Position numbers and translations under genes: made by a program. Shown here one piece after another: positions 1 through 7,676 of a DNA stretch of 64,000 bases. Each line of letters opens with the position of its first letter. Within the stretch, counting starts at the first letter, position 1. A model generated the notes under the pieces. It was given only the letters and a program-made list of their open reading frames with translations, had not been told where the DNA came from and made no database searches. The stretch comes from Mediterraneibacter agrestimuris (GTDB taxonomy: Bacteria > Bacillota > Clostridia > Lachnospirales > Lachnospiraceae). The stretch is taken from NCBI RefSeq assembly GCF_943193195.1, contig NZ_CALPDG010000013.1, positions 1 to 64,000 on the forward strand, written 5' to 3'.

Positions 1-74
1 CAAAAAGAGGAGGGGCACAACATTTTTCATAACTTGTTTGTGCCTTGAGCGAAGCGAAAGGAATGGTAAAAACT

Positions 75-536
75 ATGGAAATATCAGATTTGATTAAATC
101 AGCCAGAATTGAAAAGGGCTTAACCCAACAACAACTGGCTGATGTTGTCTTTGTTACGCGACAGACAATTTCGAAATGGGAATTGGGAAAAAGTGTTCCT
201 GACCAAGCCTCTCTTATATTGCTATACCAGTATTTGGACATCAAGGATAATGAGAAAAAACAGTTATCAAAGCTTATTTTTAATAAGCAAAATATTATAT
301 TAATTTTGATTGCAATCTTATTTTCTCCTATGGTTATTGGAGTACGTTTTATCTGTTGTAAAATTGATAAGATTGAAAATCGAAAAATTAAAGCGGTAAT
401 CAAGGTTATTGGCTTTGTTGTATTCTCATCGTATCTAGTATCTTTAAAAGAAAATGTGGCGTATTTGTTAATTGGTATATTTTCTCTGGTGTATTTGTTA
501 TATCAATTCTATTTGAGTGGATTGGAAACTAAATGA
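75..536 (+). CDS. XRE-family regulator with membrane tail
   Basis: An N-terminal helix-turn-helix of the XRE/Cro type (about residues 1-60, with the typical GLTQQQLAD, RQTISKWE and LGKSVPD segments) is followed by a hydrophobic C-terminal half with two or three likely membrane segments. This architecture is seen in membrane-anchored Clostridia regulators. In-frame starts also exist at TTG 45 and ATG 63. I chose ATG 75 because the HTH domain begins there and an AAAGGA sits upstream at a usable distance. The target is unknown. It is the first gene of an accessory block and is followed by a strong terminator at 599-623. The HTH assignment is firm; the membrane tail is inferred from hydrophobicity. 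Confidence 0.8.
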   Translation: MEISDLIKSARIEKGLTQQQLADVVFVTRQTISKWELGKSVPDQASLILLYQYLDIKDNEKKQLSKLIFNKQNIILILIAILFSPMVIGVRFICCKIDKIENRKIKAVIKVIGFVVFSSYLVSLKENVAYLLIGIFSLVYLLYQFYLSGLETK

Positions 537-598
537 TTTGTGTCAGCAAGTTTAAGGCAAGCGATAATTCATGAAATTCAAGTTTACAGAACTGAATT

Positions 599-623
599 AA
601 AAGAGCTCGAAGGAGCTCTTTTT
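599..623 (+). terminator. Rho-independent terminator
   Basis: GAGCTC at 603-608 pairs with GAGCTC at 613-618 around a GAAG loop, extended by flanking A-T pairs and followed by a T run. It separates the XRE gene from the HD-domain gene. A TATAAT at 650-655 with an upstream TGG could be the -10 box for the next gene, but no good -35 is visible. Confidence 0.8.
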
Positions 624-707
624 CCTTTTTTATAATAGTATCATTATGGTATAATAGAGACATTAAAATCGGAAGTTGTCAAACTAAAATGTAAATGGAG
701 GTAATTT

Positions 708-1202
708 ATGTTTAAAGAAAAAATTATTATAGAGATGAAAGAAGTATTCAAAGAAATTCCTTTTGGCATAGAGCATACTCTCAAAGTTTTGAAAAATGCA
801 GAAGATATAATGAAAGGAGAAAATATCGGAGAGGAAGAAAAAGAATTCATCAGTATTATTGCTATACTACATGATATTGGTGCGGTTGAAGCACAAAAAA
901 AATACGGTTCTATTGATGGTGTCTATCAAGAAAAGGAAGGACCAGAAGTAGCGAAAGAAATATTAAAAAAGGTAGGCTATAACAAAAATATTGATAGAAT
1001 ATGCTTTATAATAGGCAACCATCATACTCCATCTAAAATTGATGGACTTGATTTTCAAATACAATGGGAAGCTGATTTGCTTGAAAATTTAACGGTTATG
1101 GATAAAGAAAAAGAACAGGAAAAGATAAAAAAGTGTATAGATGAAAACTTTAAAACAAACACAGGAAAAAGGATAGCTTATAATCGCTTTATTTTAGATT
1201 AG
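708..1202 (+). CDS. HD-domain phosphohydrolase
   Basis: A 164-residue protein with the metal-binding pattern of HD-domain phosphohydrolases: an early His (GIEHTLKVL), the HD pair (LHDIGAV, about residue 55), a later His pair (GNHHT, about residue 105) and an acidic EADLLENL near residue 122. HD-domain enzymes hydrolyse phosphate mono- or diesters of nucleotides and related compounds; the substrate here cannot be told. ATG 708 has a clear AATGGAGG upstream. It stands alone between a terminator and a degraded GrpB gene. Base composition is AT-richer than the ICE backbone, which suits recently acquired cargo. Confidence 0.75.
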   Translation: MFKEKIIIEMKEVFKEIPFGIEHTLKVLKNAEDIMKGENIGEEEKEFISIIAILHDIGAVEAQKKYGSIDGVYQEKEGPEVAKEILKKVGYNKNIDRICFIIGNHHTPSKIDGLDFQIQWEADLLENLTVMDKEKEQEKIKKCIDENFKTNTGKRIAYNRFILD

Positions 1203-1330
1203 TAGTAGATTATTACAGTTATGTATTTTATATCGCAAAGAAAAAATAGTAGTTAAGTTTAACCCTAGATAATAAGCAGCAAAGGAGTGCGATAAGATGA
1301 TATCTAATAATACCTCCATGCCTACAACGG

Positions 1331-1696
1331 ATGATGAGTTGCAAAAGAATACGGTTGGTTGTTAAGGATTCTGCTGATGAGTCATCCTACGTTCCAGTGT
1401 TGGAAGCGGCCGGATATGTGCTACAGATTCGAGAACCTGACTGGTTTGAGTATCGTTTGTTTAAAGGACCGGATACCGATATTAATCTGCATGTGTTCAG
1501 TTTGGGCACATCAGAGATTGATAGAATGTTACGCTTCCGTGATCGGTTGCGGACTAATGATACTGATCGGGACAAATATGCACAAGTCAAACGAAGCTTG
1601 GCAAAGAATAAATGGAGGCATGTCCAGCACTATGCGAATGCTAAAACATCAATAGTACAGGAAATCATGAAAAGAGCGAATAGTAATAATGCTTAA
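1331..1696 (+). pseudogene. GrpB-family fragment, N-terminus missing
   Basis: From about residue 7 this reading frame matches the C-terminal two thirds of GrpB/UPF0157 (nucleotidyltransferase-fold) proteins: ALEAAGY-, WFEYRLF-, NLHVF- and RFRDRLR-like segments. The N-terminal third, with the usual IHHIGSTSVPG region, is absent. Upstream, a short frame from ATG 1297 with a good Shine-Dalgarno (AAAGGAG at 1282) ends at 1365 after 22 codons and is unrelated. I read this as a 5'-truncated, out-of-frame remnant. It is somewhat GC-richer than its neighbours. It could still be translated from an internal start, but function is unlikely. Confidence 0.65.
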
Positions 1697-1740
1697 GGAG
1701 AGTGTCATGTTTTCTTGGTTTGTTATAGGAGGTTATATCA

Positions 1741-2235
1741 ATGAAAAATACAGTAGATAATTTGTCGAAAAGTAAAGTTATTTTAATGTGCGGCCCTGCG
1801 GGAGCAGGTAAATCAACACTAGCAAAAAAATTTGAAAGTACCGGGATGACAATACTATCTTATGATGAAGAATCATTCAAACGAGGTTTTAATGAACATC
1901 CTTTACCTCAGGAGGTTTTAGAAGATATTAAAACCTATCTTGATGAAAAACTAATTTCACTTATCATGCAAAACATTGATATTGTTCTCGATTATTCATT
2001 TTGGTCTAGAGAAATGAGAAATGAATATATTTCATTATTAAAGAAATACGACATAGAACCTAAAATCTATTATATAAAGACACCTAAGGAAGTGTGTATG
2101 GAACGTATTCGAAAAAGAAACGGAAATCATCAAAATGATATCATATTGACGGAGCAAACAGCTTCCACTTATTATGATCATTTTCAACCCCCAACTGATG
2201 AAGAAGGTGAAGTTATAGTAGTCGAGGGATATTAA
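1741..2235 (+). CDS. P-loop nucleoside kinase-like ATPase
   Basis: A 164-residue protein with a Walker A motif near the N-terminus (CGPAGAGKST, about residues 17-26), an acidic DYSFWSR segment around residue 84 and an Arg-rich lid-like stretch (CMERIRKRN, about residue 120). This matches small AAA_33-type kinases, which include zeta-toxin-like and antibiotic or nucleoside kinases. The substrate cannot be assigned. ATG 1741 follows an AGGAGG at 1727. No antitoxin-like gene is adjacent, so a zeta toxin role has no contextual support. Confidence 0.7.
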   Translation: MKNTVDNLSKSKVILMCGPAGAGKSTLAKKFESTGMTILSYDEESFKRGFNEHPLPQEVLEDIKTYLDEKLISLIMQNIDIVLDYSFWSREMRNEYISLLKKYDIEPKIYYIKTPKEVCMERIRKRNGNHQNDIILTEQTASTYYDHFQPPTDEEGEVIVVEGY

Positions 2236-2374
2236 TATTGTGGTTTTAAGCATGGAAATTGTACTAGATGATATGCTATCTTTTCGATAGGCGATGAAGT
2301 ATAATGAAGATGACAACAAAATTGGAATTCATCAGAAAAATGAGGAATAGTTGAAATGGAGGCGCTATAATAAC

Positions 2375-2698
2375 ATGAAGATTGAAGGGAACCAGAAAGA
2401 ACTGGATGCAATGGTAGAATTTCATAAGGGAAACCGTGTCGAGGGGCTGAGACTGCAAGAAGAATTTGCAGCGGAATTTCGTAAGGAGTATAAAGACAAA
2501 GATCACTGTCCTTGCCTGAAAGCCTGTCGTTATCACGGAAACTGTAAGGAATGTGTAGCAATCCACAGAGCGCATCAGGAACATGTTCCTAATTGTATGC
2601 GACCATTGATTAATAAAAAATTGAAATTGATGTCAGAATTAACAGAGCATACCTTGGCAAATGAAATAGAAGCTCCACATGGGATTTTAAGAAAATAG
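2375..2698 (+). CDS. Conserved small Cys/His-rich protein
   Basis: A protein of about 107 residues containing a compact Cys/His cluster (CPCLKACRYHGNCKEC, then H and C about 15 residues on) likely to bind zinc. Similar proteins are common in Clostridia, often misleadingly annotated as LPS-related; I recognise the pattern but no established function. ATG 2375 is preceded by TGGAGG about 13 bases upstream; an in-frame TTG at 2351 is less likely. It sits in the accessory block before two membrane-protein genes, and a 26-nt repeat begins 11 bases after its stop. Confidence 0.65.
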   Translation: MKIEGNQKELDAMVEFHKGNRVEGLRLQEEFAAEFRKEYKDKDHCPCLKACRYHGNCKECVAIHRAHQEHVPNCMRPLINKKLKLMSELTEHTLANEIEAPHGILRK

Positions 2699-2708
2699 GC
2701 AAGTCAAA

Positions 2709-2734
2709 TTCCGGTTTGGAGAATTGAGAAAATC
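2709..2734 (+). repeat. 26-nt direct repeat, copy 1
   Basis: Matches 3202-3227 at 25 of 26 positions. The first 10 bases of the repeat (TTCCAGTTTG form) recur again at 3949-3958. Each copy lies within about 11 bases after the stop codon of one of three consecutive genes, so the repeats mark gene boundaries. Because the repeat contains the TTG at 2724, that TTG is unlikely to be the start of the next gene. Confidence 0.75.
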
Positions 2735-2744
2735 AGAGTTTGTG

Positions 2745-3191
2745 ATGGTAGATAATATGGAATGGTTTAATGTTTTTGGGCTGATTTTTATTGCAGTCAT
2801 TATGATACCCAATGTTGTATTTGCGATTAAGTGTAAAGATGGATTTGATAATAAGTGGAACAATAAATATGTTGAGGTCACAGAACAAGTAGGGAGATTG
2901 GGTTGTTTCGGATTCATGATAATCAATATTCCGGGAACTTGGTTCGGGTGGTGGTCTGACGAAGCATTTGCACTATATCTGATTGTAGATACCATATTGG
3001 TAATGCTTTATTGTGCTATTTGGATTATATGTTTTAAGAAAAACAGCGTTTTCAGAGCATTAGCACTTTCTATTATTCCTTCAATGTTGTTCTTATTTAG
3101 TGGGATTATGAGTAGGTCAGTGTTATTGATTATTGCATCAGTATTATTTGCACCAAGTCATATTGTGATTTCATATAAAAATGTAAAATGA
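2745..3191 (+). CDS. Integral membrane protein, unknown function
   Basis: About 148 residues with four likely transmembrane segments, near residues 8-28, 55-75, 78-100 and 105-135. I do not recognise a family. A longer frame opens at TTG 2724, but that codon lies inside a repeat also found at 3202 where no gene starts, so ATG 2745 (or ATG 2757) is preferred. It lies between the Cys/His-rich gene and another multi-pass membrane gene, with repeat copies on both sides. Confidence 0.55.
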   Translation: MVDNMEWFNVFGLIFIAVIMIPNVVFAIKCKDGFDNKWNNKYVEVTEQVGRLGCFGFMIINIPGTWFGWWSDEAFALYLIVDTILVMLYCAIWIICFKKNSVFRALALSIIPSMLFLFSGIMSRSVLLIIASVLFAPSHIVISYKNVK

Positions 3192-3201
3192 TATTTACAA
3201 C

Positions 3202-3227
3202 TTCCAGTTTGGAGAATTGAGAAAATC
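3202..3227 (+). repeat. 26-nt direct repeat, copy 2
   Basis: Second copy of the element at 2709-2734, with one mismatch. It lies just after the stop of the 2745 gene and before the Shine-Dalgarno (TTAAGGAG) of the next gene. A shorter third copy (10 bases) is at 3949-3958. Confidence 0.75.
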
Positions 3228-3245
3228 GGGATTTAAGGAGCATAT

Positions 3246-3947
3246 ATGAAGAAACAACAACTTTCAGCGGAACAAAAAAGATTAGAAACAGATCTTTGGA
3301 TTATAGCTTTGGTAACATTGGGAGTTTTCCTATTTTACGCTGCAACAGGTAAACAACTAATGAGTTTTGTTGCGAACAGCAATATTTCAGTTATTCCAAG
3401 ATTATTACTTAATGCAGGAGTACAATTTGGCGTAGCTGGATTGGGAATTACAATCGTTTGCATTTTGCGAAAAGAAAGTTTCACGCATTTGGGATTGATA
3501 CGAAAAAATATTTTCAAAGCAATCATCGGGACGATTATATGCTTTGTCCCGTCCATCTGTTATATTTTTTTATCAGGTCAATTCAATGGCTACCAACCTT
3601 TCAGTATTTTAATCACAGATGATGTAATTGCAAGTGGTATTCCATTTTCAATATTAGGAATGGCTCTTATCGTTCTTGTGTGGGGCTTTTTTGAAGGATT
3701 TAATTATGTTGTTATTTGTGACAAAATCAATAGAAGATACCCTACTACAAACGAATGGTTAGATTATGGAGCTATTACTTGTGCAATCGTGTGTATACTT
3801 TTCCACCCATTTAGCACTTCTTTTTGGGGGATTGTAGAAATAATTACCACAGTTATTGCAATTTACGGAATGTTAATGGTAAAGAAGAAAACTGGCAACG
3901 CATGGGGGTGCGTATTTGCCTTTTGTTTTATTTGGAATGCCATATAA
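3246..3947 (+). CDS. Polytopic membrane protein, CPBP-like
   Basis: A 233-residue protein with about seven hydrophobic segments. An acidic site (WGFFEGFN, about residue 157) followed later by a His inside a hydrophobic segment (CILFHPF, about residue 190) resembles the pattern of CPBP/Abi intramembrane proteases, but the canonical EExxR is not complete, so the assignment is tentative. Abi-type proteins are often linked to self-immunity against bacteriocins. ATG 3246 has AAGGAG upstream. It is flanked by repeat copies at 3202 and 3949. Confidence 0.5.
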   Translation: MKKQQLSAEQKRLETDLWIIALVTLGVFLFYAATGKQLMSFVANSNISVIPRLLLNAGVQFGVAGLGITIVCILRKESFTHLGLIRKNIFKAIIGTIICFVPSICYIFLSGQFNGYQPFSILITDDVIASGIPFSILGMALIVLVWGFFEGFNYVVICDKINRRYPTTNEWLDYGAITCAIVCILFHPFSTSFWGIVEIITTVIAIYGMLMVKKKTGNAWGCVFAFCFIWNAI

Positions 3948-4010
3948 ATTCCAGTTTGTATATTTCATCAAACGGTACATATTAAAATTAACACAAAAGG
4001 AGATGTTAGA

Positions 4011-4220
4011 ATGAAAGCTCATGAATATTGGTCTGTCGGAGCATTGATAACGATGCTAGGAACTTTTTATAGCGGATATAAAGGTTCAAAATCAAGCCAT
4101 AAATATTTTGCGGCAAGTTCTTTGCTTTGTATGATTATGGCTATTTATACAGGTCATAAGATGATATCTAAAAACAAGAAAACAAAGAAAGAACCAATAT
4201 CATTAGGAAATGAAGAATAA
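4011..4220 (+). CDS. Small membrane protein, DUF6219-like
   Basis: A 69-residue protein with two predicted membrane segments (about residues 8-22 and 32-50) and a basic C-terminal tail. The GYKGSKSSHKYFA and IYTGHKMI segments resemble small proteins grouped as DUF6219 in Clostridia; the family name is from memory. ATG 4011 has AAAAGGAG upstream. Two hairpins (4226-4256, 4271-4299) end the accessory operon behind it. Confidence 0.55.
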   Translation: MKAHEYWSVGALITMLGTFYSGYKGSKSSHKYFAASSLLCMIMAIYTGHKMISKNKKTKKEPISLGNEE

Positions 4221-4225
4221 TACAA

Positions 4226-4256
4226 CCAACTTTGTGCCCACTGGGCACGAAGTTGG
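4226..4256 (+). other. Long palindromic hairpin
   Basis: CCAACT at 4226-4231 pairs with AGTTGG at 4251-4256, and GTGCCC at 4234-4239 pairs with GGGCAC at 4243-4248. There is no T run, so it is not a classical terminator by itself. It sits 14 bases before a true terminator and could be a protein-binding site or a processing hairpin. Confidence 0.6.
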
Positions 4257-4270
4257 CACAGTCACTACGG

Positions 4271-4299
4271 TGTCAGGAGAAAGCCTGACATCTTTTTTT
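4271..4299 (+). terminator. Rho-independent terminator
   Basis: TGTCAGG at 4271-4277 pairs with CCTGACA at 4284-4290, followed by a run of seven T. It closes the accessory gene block and isolates it from the conjugation operon. Confidence 0.9.
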
Positions 4300-4460
4300 A
4301 TGTCTTTTTACACCTCAAAAAAATAATTTATAAAAATTTCTAAAATCATGTCCGATTTTGTCGCTCCCAATACAGAGTATATGGAAGGCAAATTGAAAAT
4401 CCTCTGATTTCCAAAAATCACAAACGTAAAAGAGGTTCAGACAGTTCTTCCGATTGCACC

Positions 4461-4760
4461 TTGACAATTGAAGGAGCTGATACATCTTGAGGAACATGCT
4501 TACCGGAGATAATCCGGCTCGTGCAGGCGAAGACTCCTATGGGAAGAGCGAAGCAATAATGATACCACCGAAAGGTATAGGACCTCTGCTGAAACAGAGA
4601 CTGTGGCTGTATTTTTGCAGTCGGGTTATCTGGAATGATAACGATCAGATGTATATGTACAGACAAAGCCCAAATGCGAATACTTAGATTTTCTTATTTA
4701 TATTACAGGAGAAATCCTGTAGCAAGTGGGGAATGGTTCGACTCCATTCCTCATTTTTTC
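4461..4760 (+). ncRNA. Candidate structured non-coding RNA upstream of ssb
   Basis: The gap 4300-4839 has no credible gene but holds a string of short hairpins: CCGGA/TCCGG (4503-4517), ATACC/GGTAT (4562-4578), CTCTG/CAGAG (4584-4599), GACTG/CAGTC (4599-4622, sharing one base with the previous), GTTATC/GATAAC (4625-4642), ACAGGA/TCCTGT with a GAAA tetraloop (4705-4720), and a 9-bp stem 4728-4736/4744-4752 followed by a T run. The last stem has the 7-base loop TTCGACT, which looks like a tRNA T-arm. A perfect -35 TTGACA lies at 4461-4466, though the -10 (CATCTT, 4483-4488) is weak. This may be an independent RNA, a long ssb leader or a DNA-level recognition region. No Rfam family is recognised. 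Confidence 0.5.
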
Positions 4761-4839
4761 GTGCAGAAAATGCACAGATTATTATCCTGTTTGAAATACC
4801 AGGGAAGGGTGTTGCAGGAAGAAAGGGAGGACAAAAAGA

Positions 4840-5250
4840 ATGAATACGATTGTTTTAATGGGTAGACTTGCCAGAGATCCAGAAACTAAGCTGGCATCTA
4901 CGCAAAAGGGACAAACCAAAGCATCTAGGTTTCCACTGGTAGTAAAAAGAAATCGCACAAGCAAAGCATTTGTAGTGATGATCACAGCTTATGGAAATAA
5001 TGCAGAATTTGTGGAGAAATATCTTGAAAAAGGAATTAAGATTGCTCTTTCCGGAGAGTTAGTAATCTCTCAGATCAAAGATGAACAGACTGGAACTGCA
5101 TCCTATTATACCGAAGTCATTATGGATGATGTGGAATTTGCAGAAGCCAAAACAAAAAAAGAAGAATCTGATGGATTTCAACCAGCAGAGAAGAGAAAAA
5201 TTCCATTTGATATACCAGAAGAACTTGAACAAGAAATGCCATTTCGATAG
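4840..5250 (+). CDS. ssb: Single-stranded DNA-binding protein
   Basis: A 136-residue OB-fold SSB. The N-terminus (MNTIVLMGRLARDPE) and the GELVISQ and YYTEVIMDDVEF segments are characteristic. The acidic C-terminal tip expected of SSB (DDIPF-like) is degenerate here, ending PEELEQEMPFR. ICE-borne SSBs coat transferred single-stranded DNA and help establishment in the recipient. ATG 4840 has AGGGAGG upstream. It starts the conjugation operon, directly after the structured region ending at 4760. Confidence 0.9.
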   Translation: MNTIVLMGRLARDPETKLASTQKGQTKASRFPLVVKRNRTSKAFVVMITAYGNNAEFVEKYLEKGIKIALSGELVISQIKDEQTGTASYYTEVIMDDVEFAEAKTKKEESDGFQPAEKRKIPFDIPEELEQEMPFR

Positions 5251-5263
5251 GAGGACAAAATTT

Positions 5264-5701
5264 ATGAGAAAATACTTTTTAGAATTATTTGCAATAGGAT
5301 TGGTTGATTCAGAAGGAAGAATCAATACAGAACATATGACAAGCGATGCACTTATGACTGCCATGAAAACAATGGAAGAGCTGACGCAAATGAAAATGGA
5401 CCGTCTAGTTTTGGAAACAACAATGGAGATGATCTTATGTATGTTTGAGTCATGTGACACAGAAGAATTTACAGAAATATTTGGTAAGTTGCTTGGTGGA
5501 AAACAGACTTCTAAAGTGACAGCTCATTTGGAAGCACTGGAGGAATTACTGACAGAAGAGGAATATAGTAGTTTCCTTGCAGAATATCTCGGTTATTTAA
5601 CCGTGAATGTAGCAGAGTTTATTAGGAGCACAATCATTGAAAATGGTTTGATGTTACTTGCCGGTACAGGAGGAGAAGAGGATGGAGAAGACGGATTATA
5701 A
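5264..5701 (+). CDS. Conserved ICE protein, unknown function
   Basis: A 145-residue acidic, predominantly helical protein with no motif that I recognise. ATG 5264 follows GGAGG at 5251, just after the ssb stop; a longer frame opening at 5081 overlaps ssb and is rejected. Its 3' end overlaps the antirepressor start by 20 bases, indicating translational coupling. Position suggests a role in the early conjugation operon. Confidence 0.6.
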   Translation: MRKYFLELFAIGLVDSEGRINTEHMTSDALMTAMKTMEELTQMKMDRLVLETTMEMILCMFESCDTEEFTEIFGKLLGGKQTSKVTAHLEALEELLTEEEYSSFLAEYLGYLTVNVAEFIRSTIIENGLMLLAGTGGEEDGEDGL

Positions 5702-6422
5702 AATCACAGAGTTTCACAATTCGGAGTTTGGTTCCATCCGTATGATCGAAGATGGAGGCAGACTTTTGTTTTCTGGAATTGATGTAGCATTTGCTTTGGG
5801 ATATGCAAAACCAAGAAATGCGATAAATGTTCATTGCAAGGGGGCCCTGAAACGGGGCGTCCTTACATCAGGTGGGGTACAGCCAATGATTTTTATTCCA
5901 GAGGGAGATGTATATCGGCTGATTACAAAAAGTCGTTTAAAGTCAGCACAGAATTTTGAGAAGTGGGTATTTGATGAGGTACTTCCGGCTATTAGGAAAA
6001 CAGGCGGATATTTAGAGACCGATCTTTTAGACAGGGTAAAAGATAACCCGGAACTTCTTTTGGAATTTGCCGAGAGACTTCTGGCAGAAAATAATCGAAA
6101 TCGAGAATTACAAAATCGTGTAAAGGATATGCAGCCAAAAGCAGATTATTATGATTATTTCATGATTACAGGAGAATGCACCAATATTCGAACGACGGCA
6201 AAAGAGATTGAATTTCCAGAAAGAAAATTTGTGAAACTTCTTTTAAATAGAGGATTTCTATATAGAAGTCCATCCGGCACGTTGCTTCCATATGCGGTGG
6301 AGAAGAACAATGATCTGTTTATTGTAAAAGACTATTTTAACAATGGACATCTTGGTTCACAGACATTGGTTACACCAAAAGGAAAAGAATTTTTTAAAGC
6401 GTTGTGTGCGGAGGAAGAGTAA
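5682..6422 (+). CDS. Phage-type antirepressor (Bro-N plus KilA-C-like)
   Basis: About 246 residues. The N-terminal half is a Bro-N domain (FSGIDVAFALGYAKPRNAI, about residues 29-47; then FEKWVFDEVLPAIRKTGGY, about residues 95-113), followed by a short coiled linker and a C-terminal KilA-C/ANT-like winged-helix region (TAKEIEFPERKFVKLL). In phages such proteins bind DNA or repressors to relieve lysogeny; in ICEs they are thought to control transfer genes. ATG 5682 is supported by AGGAGG at 5668-5673 and by where the domain begins. Confidence 0.85.
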   Translation: MEKTDYKITEFHNSEFGSIRMIEDGGRLLFSGIDVAFALGYAKPRNAINVHCKGALKRGVLTSGGVQPMIFIPEGDVYRLITKSRLKSAQNFEKWVFDEVLPAIRKTGGYLETDLLDRVKDNPELLLEFAERLLAENNRNRELQNRVKDMQPKADYYDYFMITGECTNIRTTAKEIEFPERKFVKLLLNRGFLYRSPSGTLLPYAVEKNNDLFIVKDYFNNGHLGSQTLVTPKGKEFFKALCAEEE

Positions 6423-6492
6423 AGAATGAAGGAGGTGGTTGCCATGATTACAGATCTGGACAGCAGTTAAATCGCTGAAAGGAGGGAAAATC

Positions 6493-6984
6493 ATGCAGGA
6501 AGAGGTAACTCAGAAAACGGTCACGTTCTGCATTCGGACTACCAAAGTAACAGCAGATCTATTGAAAAAGGTTCTTGCTGCTTATCTGCGTCATCAGAAG
6601 CAGAAATCGGTAGAGAAGAAAGCGAAGAAGAATCAGCCGAAACAGGGAAAGGTCACGGTAAAAGAGCTGGCAAAACAGAATGCCGGGATGGTCAATATCG
6701 AGATCACAAATAAGAATATCAAGTCCTTTGAACGTTATGCCAGAAAATACGGGATCAATTATGCTTTGAAAAAAGATAAGAGTAAAGATCCACCGATGTA
6801 TCTGGTGTTTTTTAAAGGACGTGATCAGGATGCCCTCAATGCTGCTTTCCGTGAGTTTTCCCAGAAACAGATTCAAAAAGCGAATAAGCCTTCTATTCAC
6901 AAGCGTCTTGCAACTTACAGAGCAATGATGCCAAAGAAATCGAAGGACAAAGTAAAGAACCGGCATCAGGAGCAGAGTCGATGA
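6493..6984 (+). CDS. pcfB: PcfB-family accessory protein (DUF3801)
   Basis: A 163-residue basic protein of the PcfB/DUF3801 family: QKTVTFCIRTTKVTADLLKK at the start and a central GMVNIEITNKNIKSFER segment. In Enterococcus pCF10, PcfB acts with the coupling protein PcfC to receive the relaxase-DNA complex. The stop overlaps the virD4 start by 4 bases (ATGA), supporting joint function. Residues from about 132 read KPSIHKRLATYR, a member of the short C-terminal motif shared by five proteins in this window. ATG 6493 has AAAGGAGGG upstream. Confidence 0.85.
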   Translation: MQEEVTQKTVTFCIRTTKVTADLLKKVLAAYLRHQKQKSVEKKAKKNQPKQGKVTVKELAKQNAGMVNIEITNKNIKSFERYARKYGINYALKKDKSKDPPMYLVFFKGRDQDALNAAFREFSQKQIQKANKPSIHKRLATYRAMMPKKSKDKVKNRHQEQSR

Positions 6985-7567
6985 AAAAGAAAAGCGGCAA
7001 AACTCTGATGCAGAAGTGGAAGAATAAAATCGGGGGTAAGCTGTCCGCCCTGGATAAAAAGAAACTGGTTCTTACAAATATTCCTTATGCTCTGGCTGCT
7101 TTTTATGCAGACCGGGCATTTTTTCTTTACCGGAACAGTCCGGGAGAAGATATGGGGAACAAACTATTATATGCAATGGAACACGCAGACCGGATTTTTG
7201 CTGGTTTTGTGTTAAGCAATAACTGGAAAGATCTGCTAGCAGGTATTGTTGTTGCGGTCGTTCTGAAAGTGTTGGTCTGGCAGAAACAGGCAGACGCAAA
7301 GAAATTACGGAAAGGCATCGAGTATGGTTCAGCCAGATGGGGAACCGCAGAGGATATCAAGCCTTATATGTCGGAAGATCCCTGGATGAATATTCCATTA
7401 ACAGCAACAGAAGCATTGACCATGGAGAGCAGACCTAAACAGCCAAAGTATGCAAGAAATAAAAATATAGTGGTCATTGGCGGCAGTGGTTCCGGAAAAA
7501 CTCGATTTTTCGTTAAGCCGTCAGTCATGCAGATGAACTGTTCCATGGTCATTACAGATCCGAAGGG
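6981..7567 (+). CDS. virD4: VirD4-type coupling protein, 5' segment (interrupted)
   Basis: This part encodes residues 1-195 of a TraG/VirD4 coupling ATPase: two membrane segments (about residues 30-50 and 85-102), then the Walker A motif GGSGSGKTR (about 167-175) and VITDPKG. The gene breaks in the Gly codon of DPKG (GG at 7566-7567), where an IME is inserted. The remainder lies at 19236-20226 and, after a group II intron, at 22768-23076. Joining the three pieces (587+991+309 nt) gives an uninterrupted 628-codon gene of normal length. As it stands, the frame continues into the IME and runs without a stop into its serine recombinase, making a 936-residue chimera. Confidence 0.9.
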
Positions 7568-7580
7568 TTTAATATATAAA
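7557..7580 (+). other. attL of the IME in virD4
   Basis: Left junction. GAT CCG AAG GGT TTA diverges from virD4 after the GG at 7566-7567. Compared with the right junction (CCC AAA GGC ACT), the shared GG in the first two bases of the Gly codon is the likely crossover dinucleotide of a serine recombinase. Joining left to right at this point gives GAT CCG AAG GGC ACT CTG, coding D-P-K-G-T-L, the expected VirD4 sequence. The exact dinucleotide is inferred. Confidence 0.8.
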
Positions 7581-7676
7581 GTACAGAGAAACAAACGTTG
7601 CTTCATAAACAGAAGTTGCGAAGAAACGCTTATTTGTCTGTATTTGCAGACATTTCGCAGGAAGGAGGTGGAAAGC

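Noticed and set aside
1359-1655. Alternative frame over the GrpB remnant
   Set aside because: It has no recognisable similarity, whereas the frame at 1331-1696 matches GrpB over most of its length.
4728-4752. A tRNA gene, because of the T-arm-like hairpin
   Set aside because: No acceptor, D or anticodon arms can be formed at the right spacing, and a T run follows directly.
5081-5263. Upstream extension of the 5264 gene
   Set aside because: It would run through ssb in another frame; the strong GGAGG just before ATG 5264 fixes the start.
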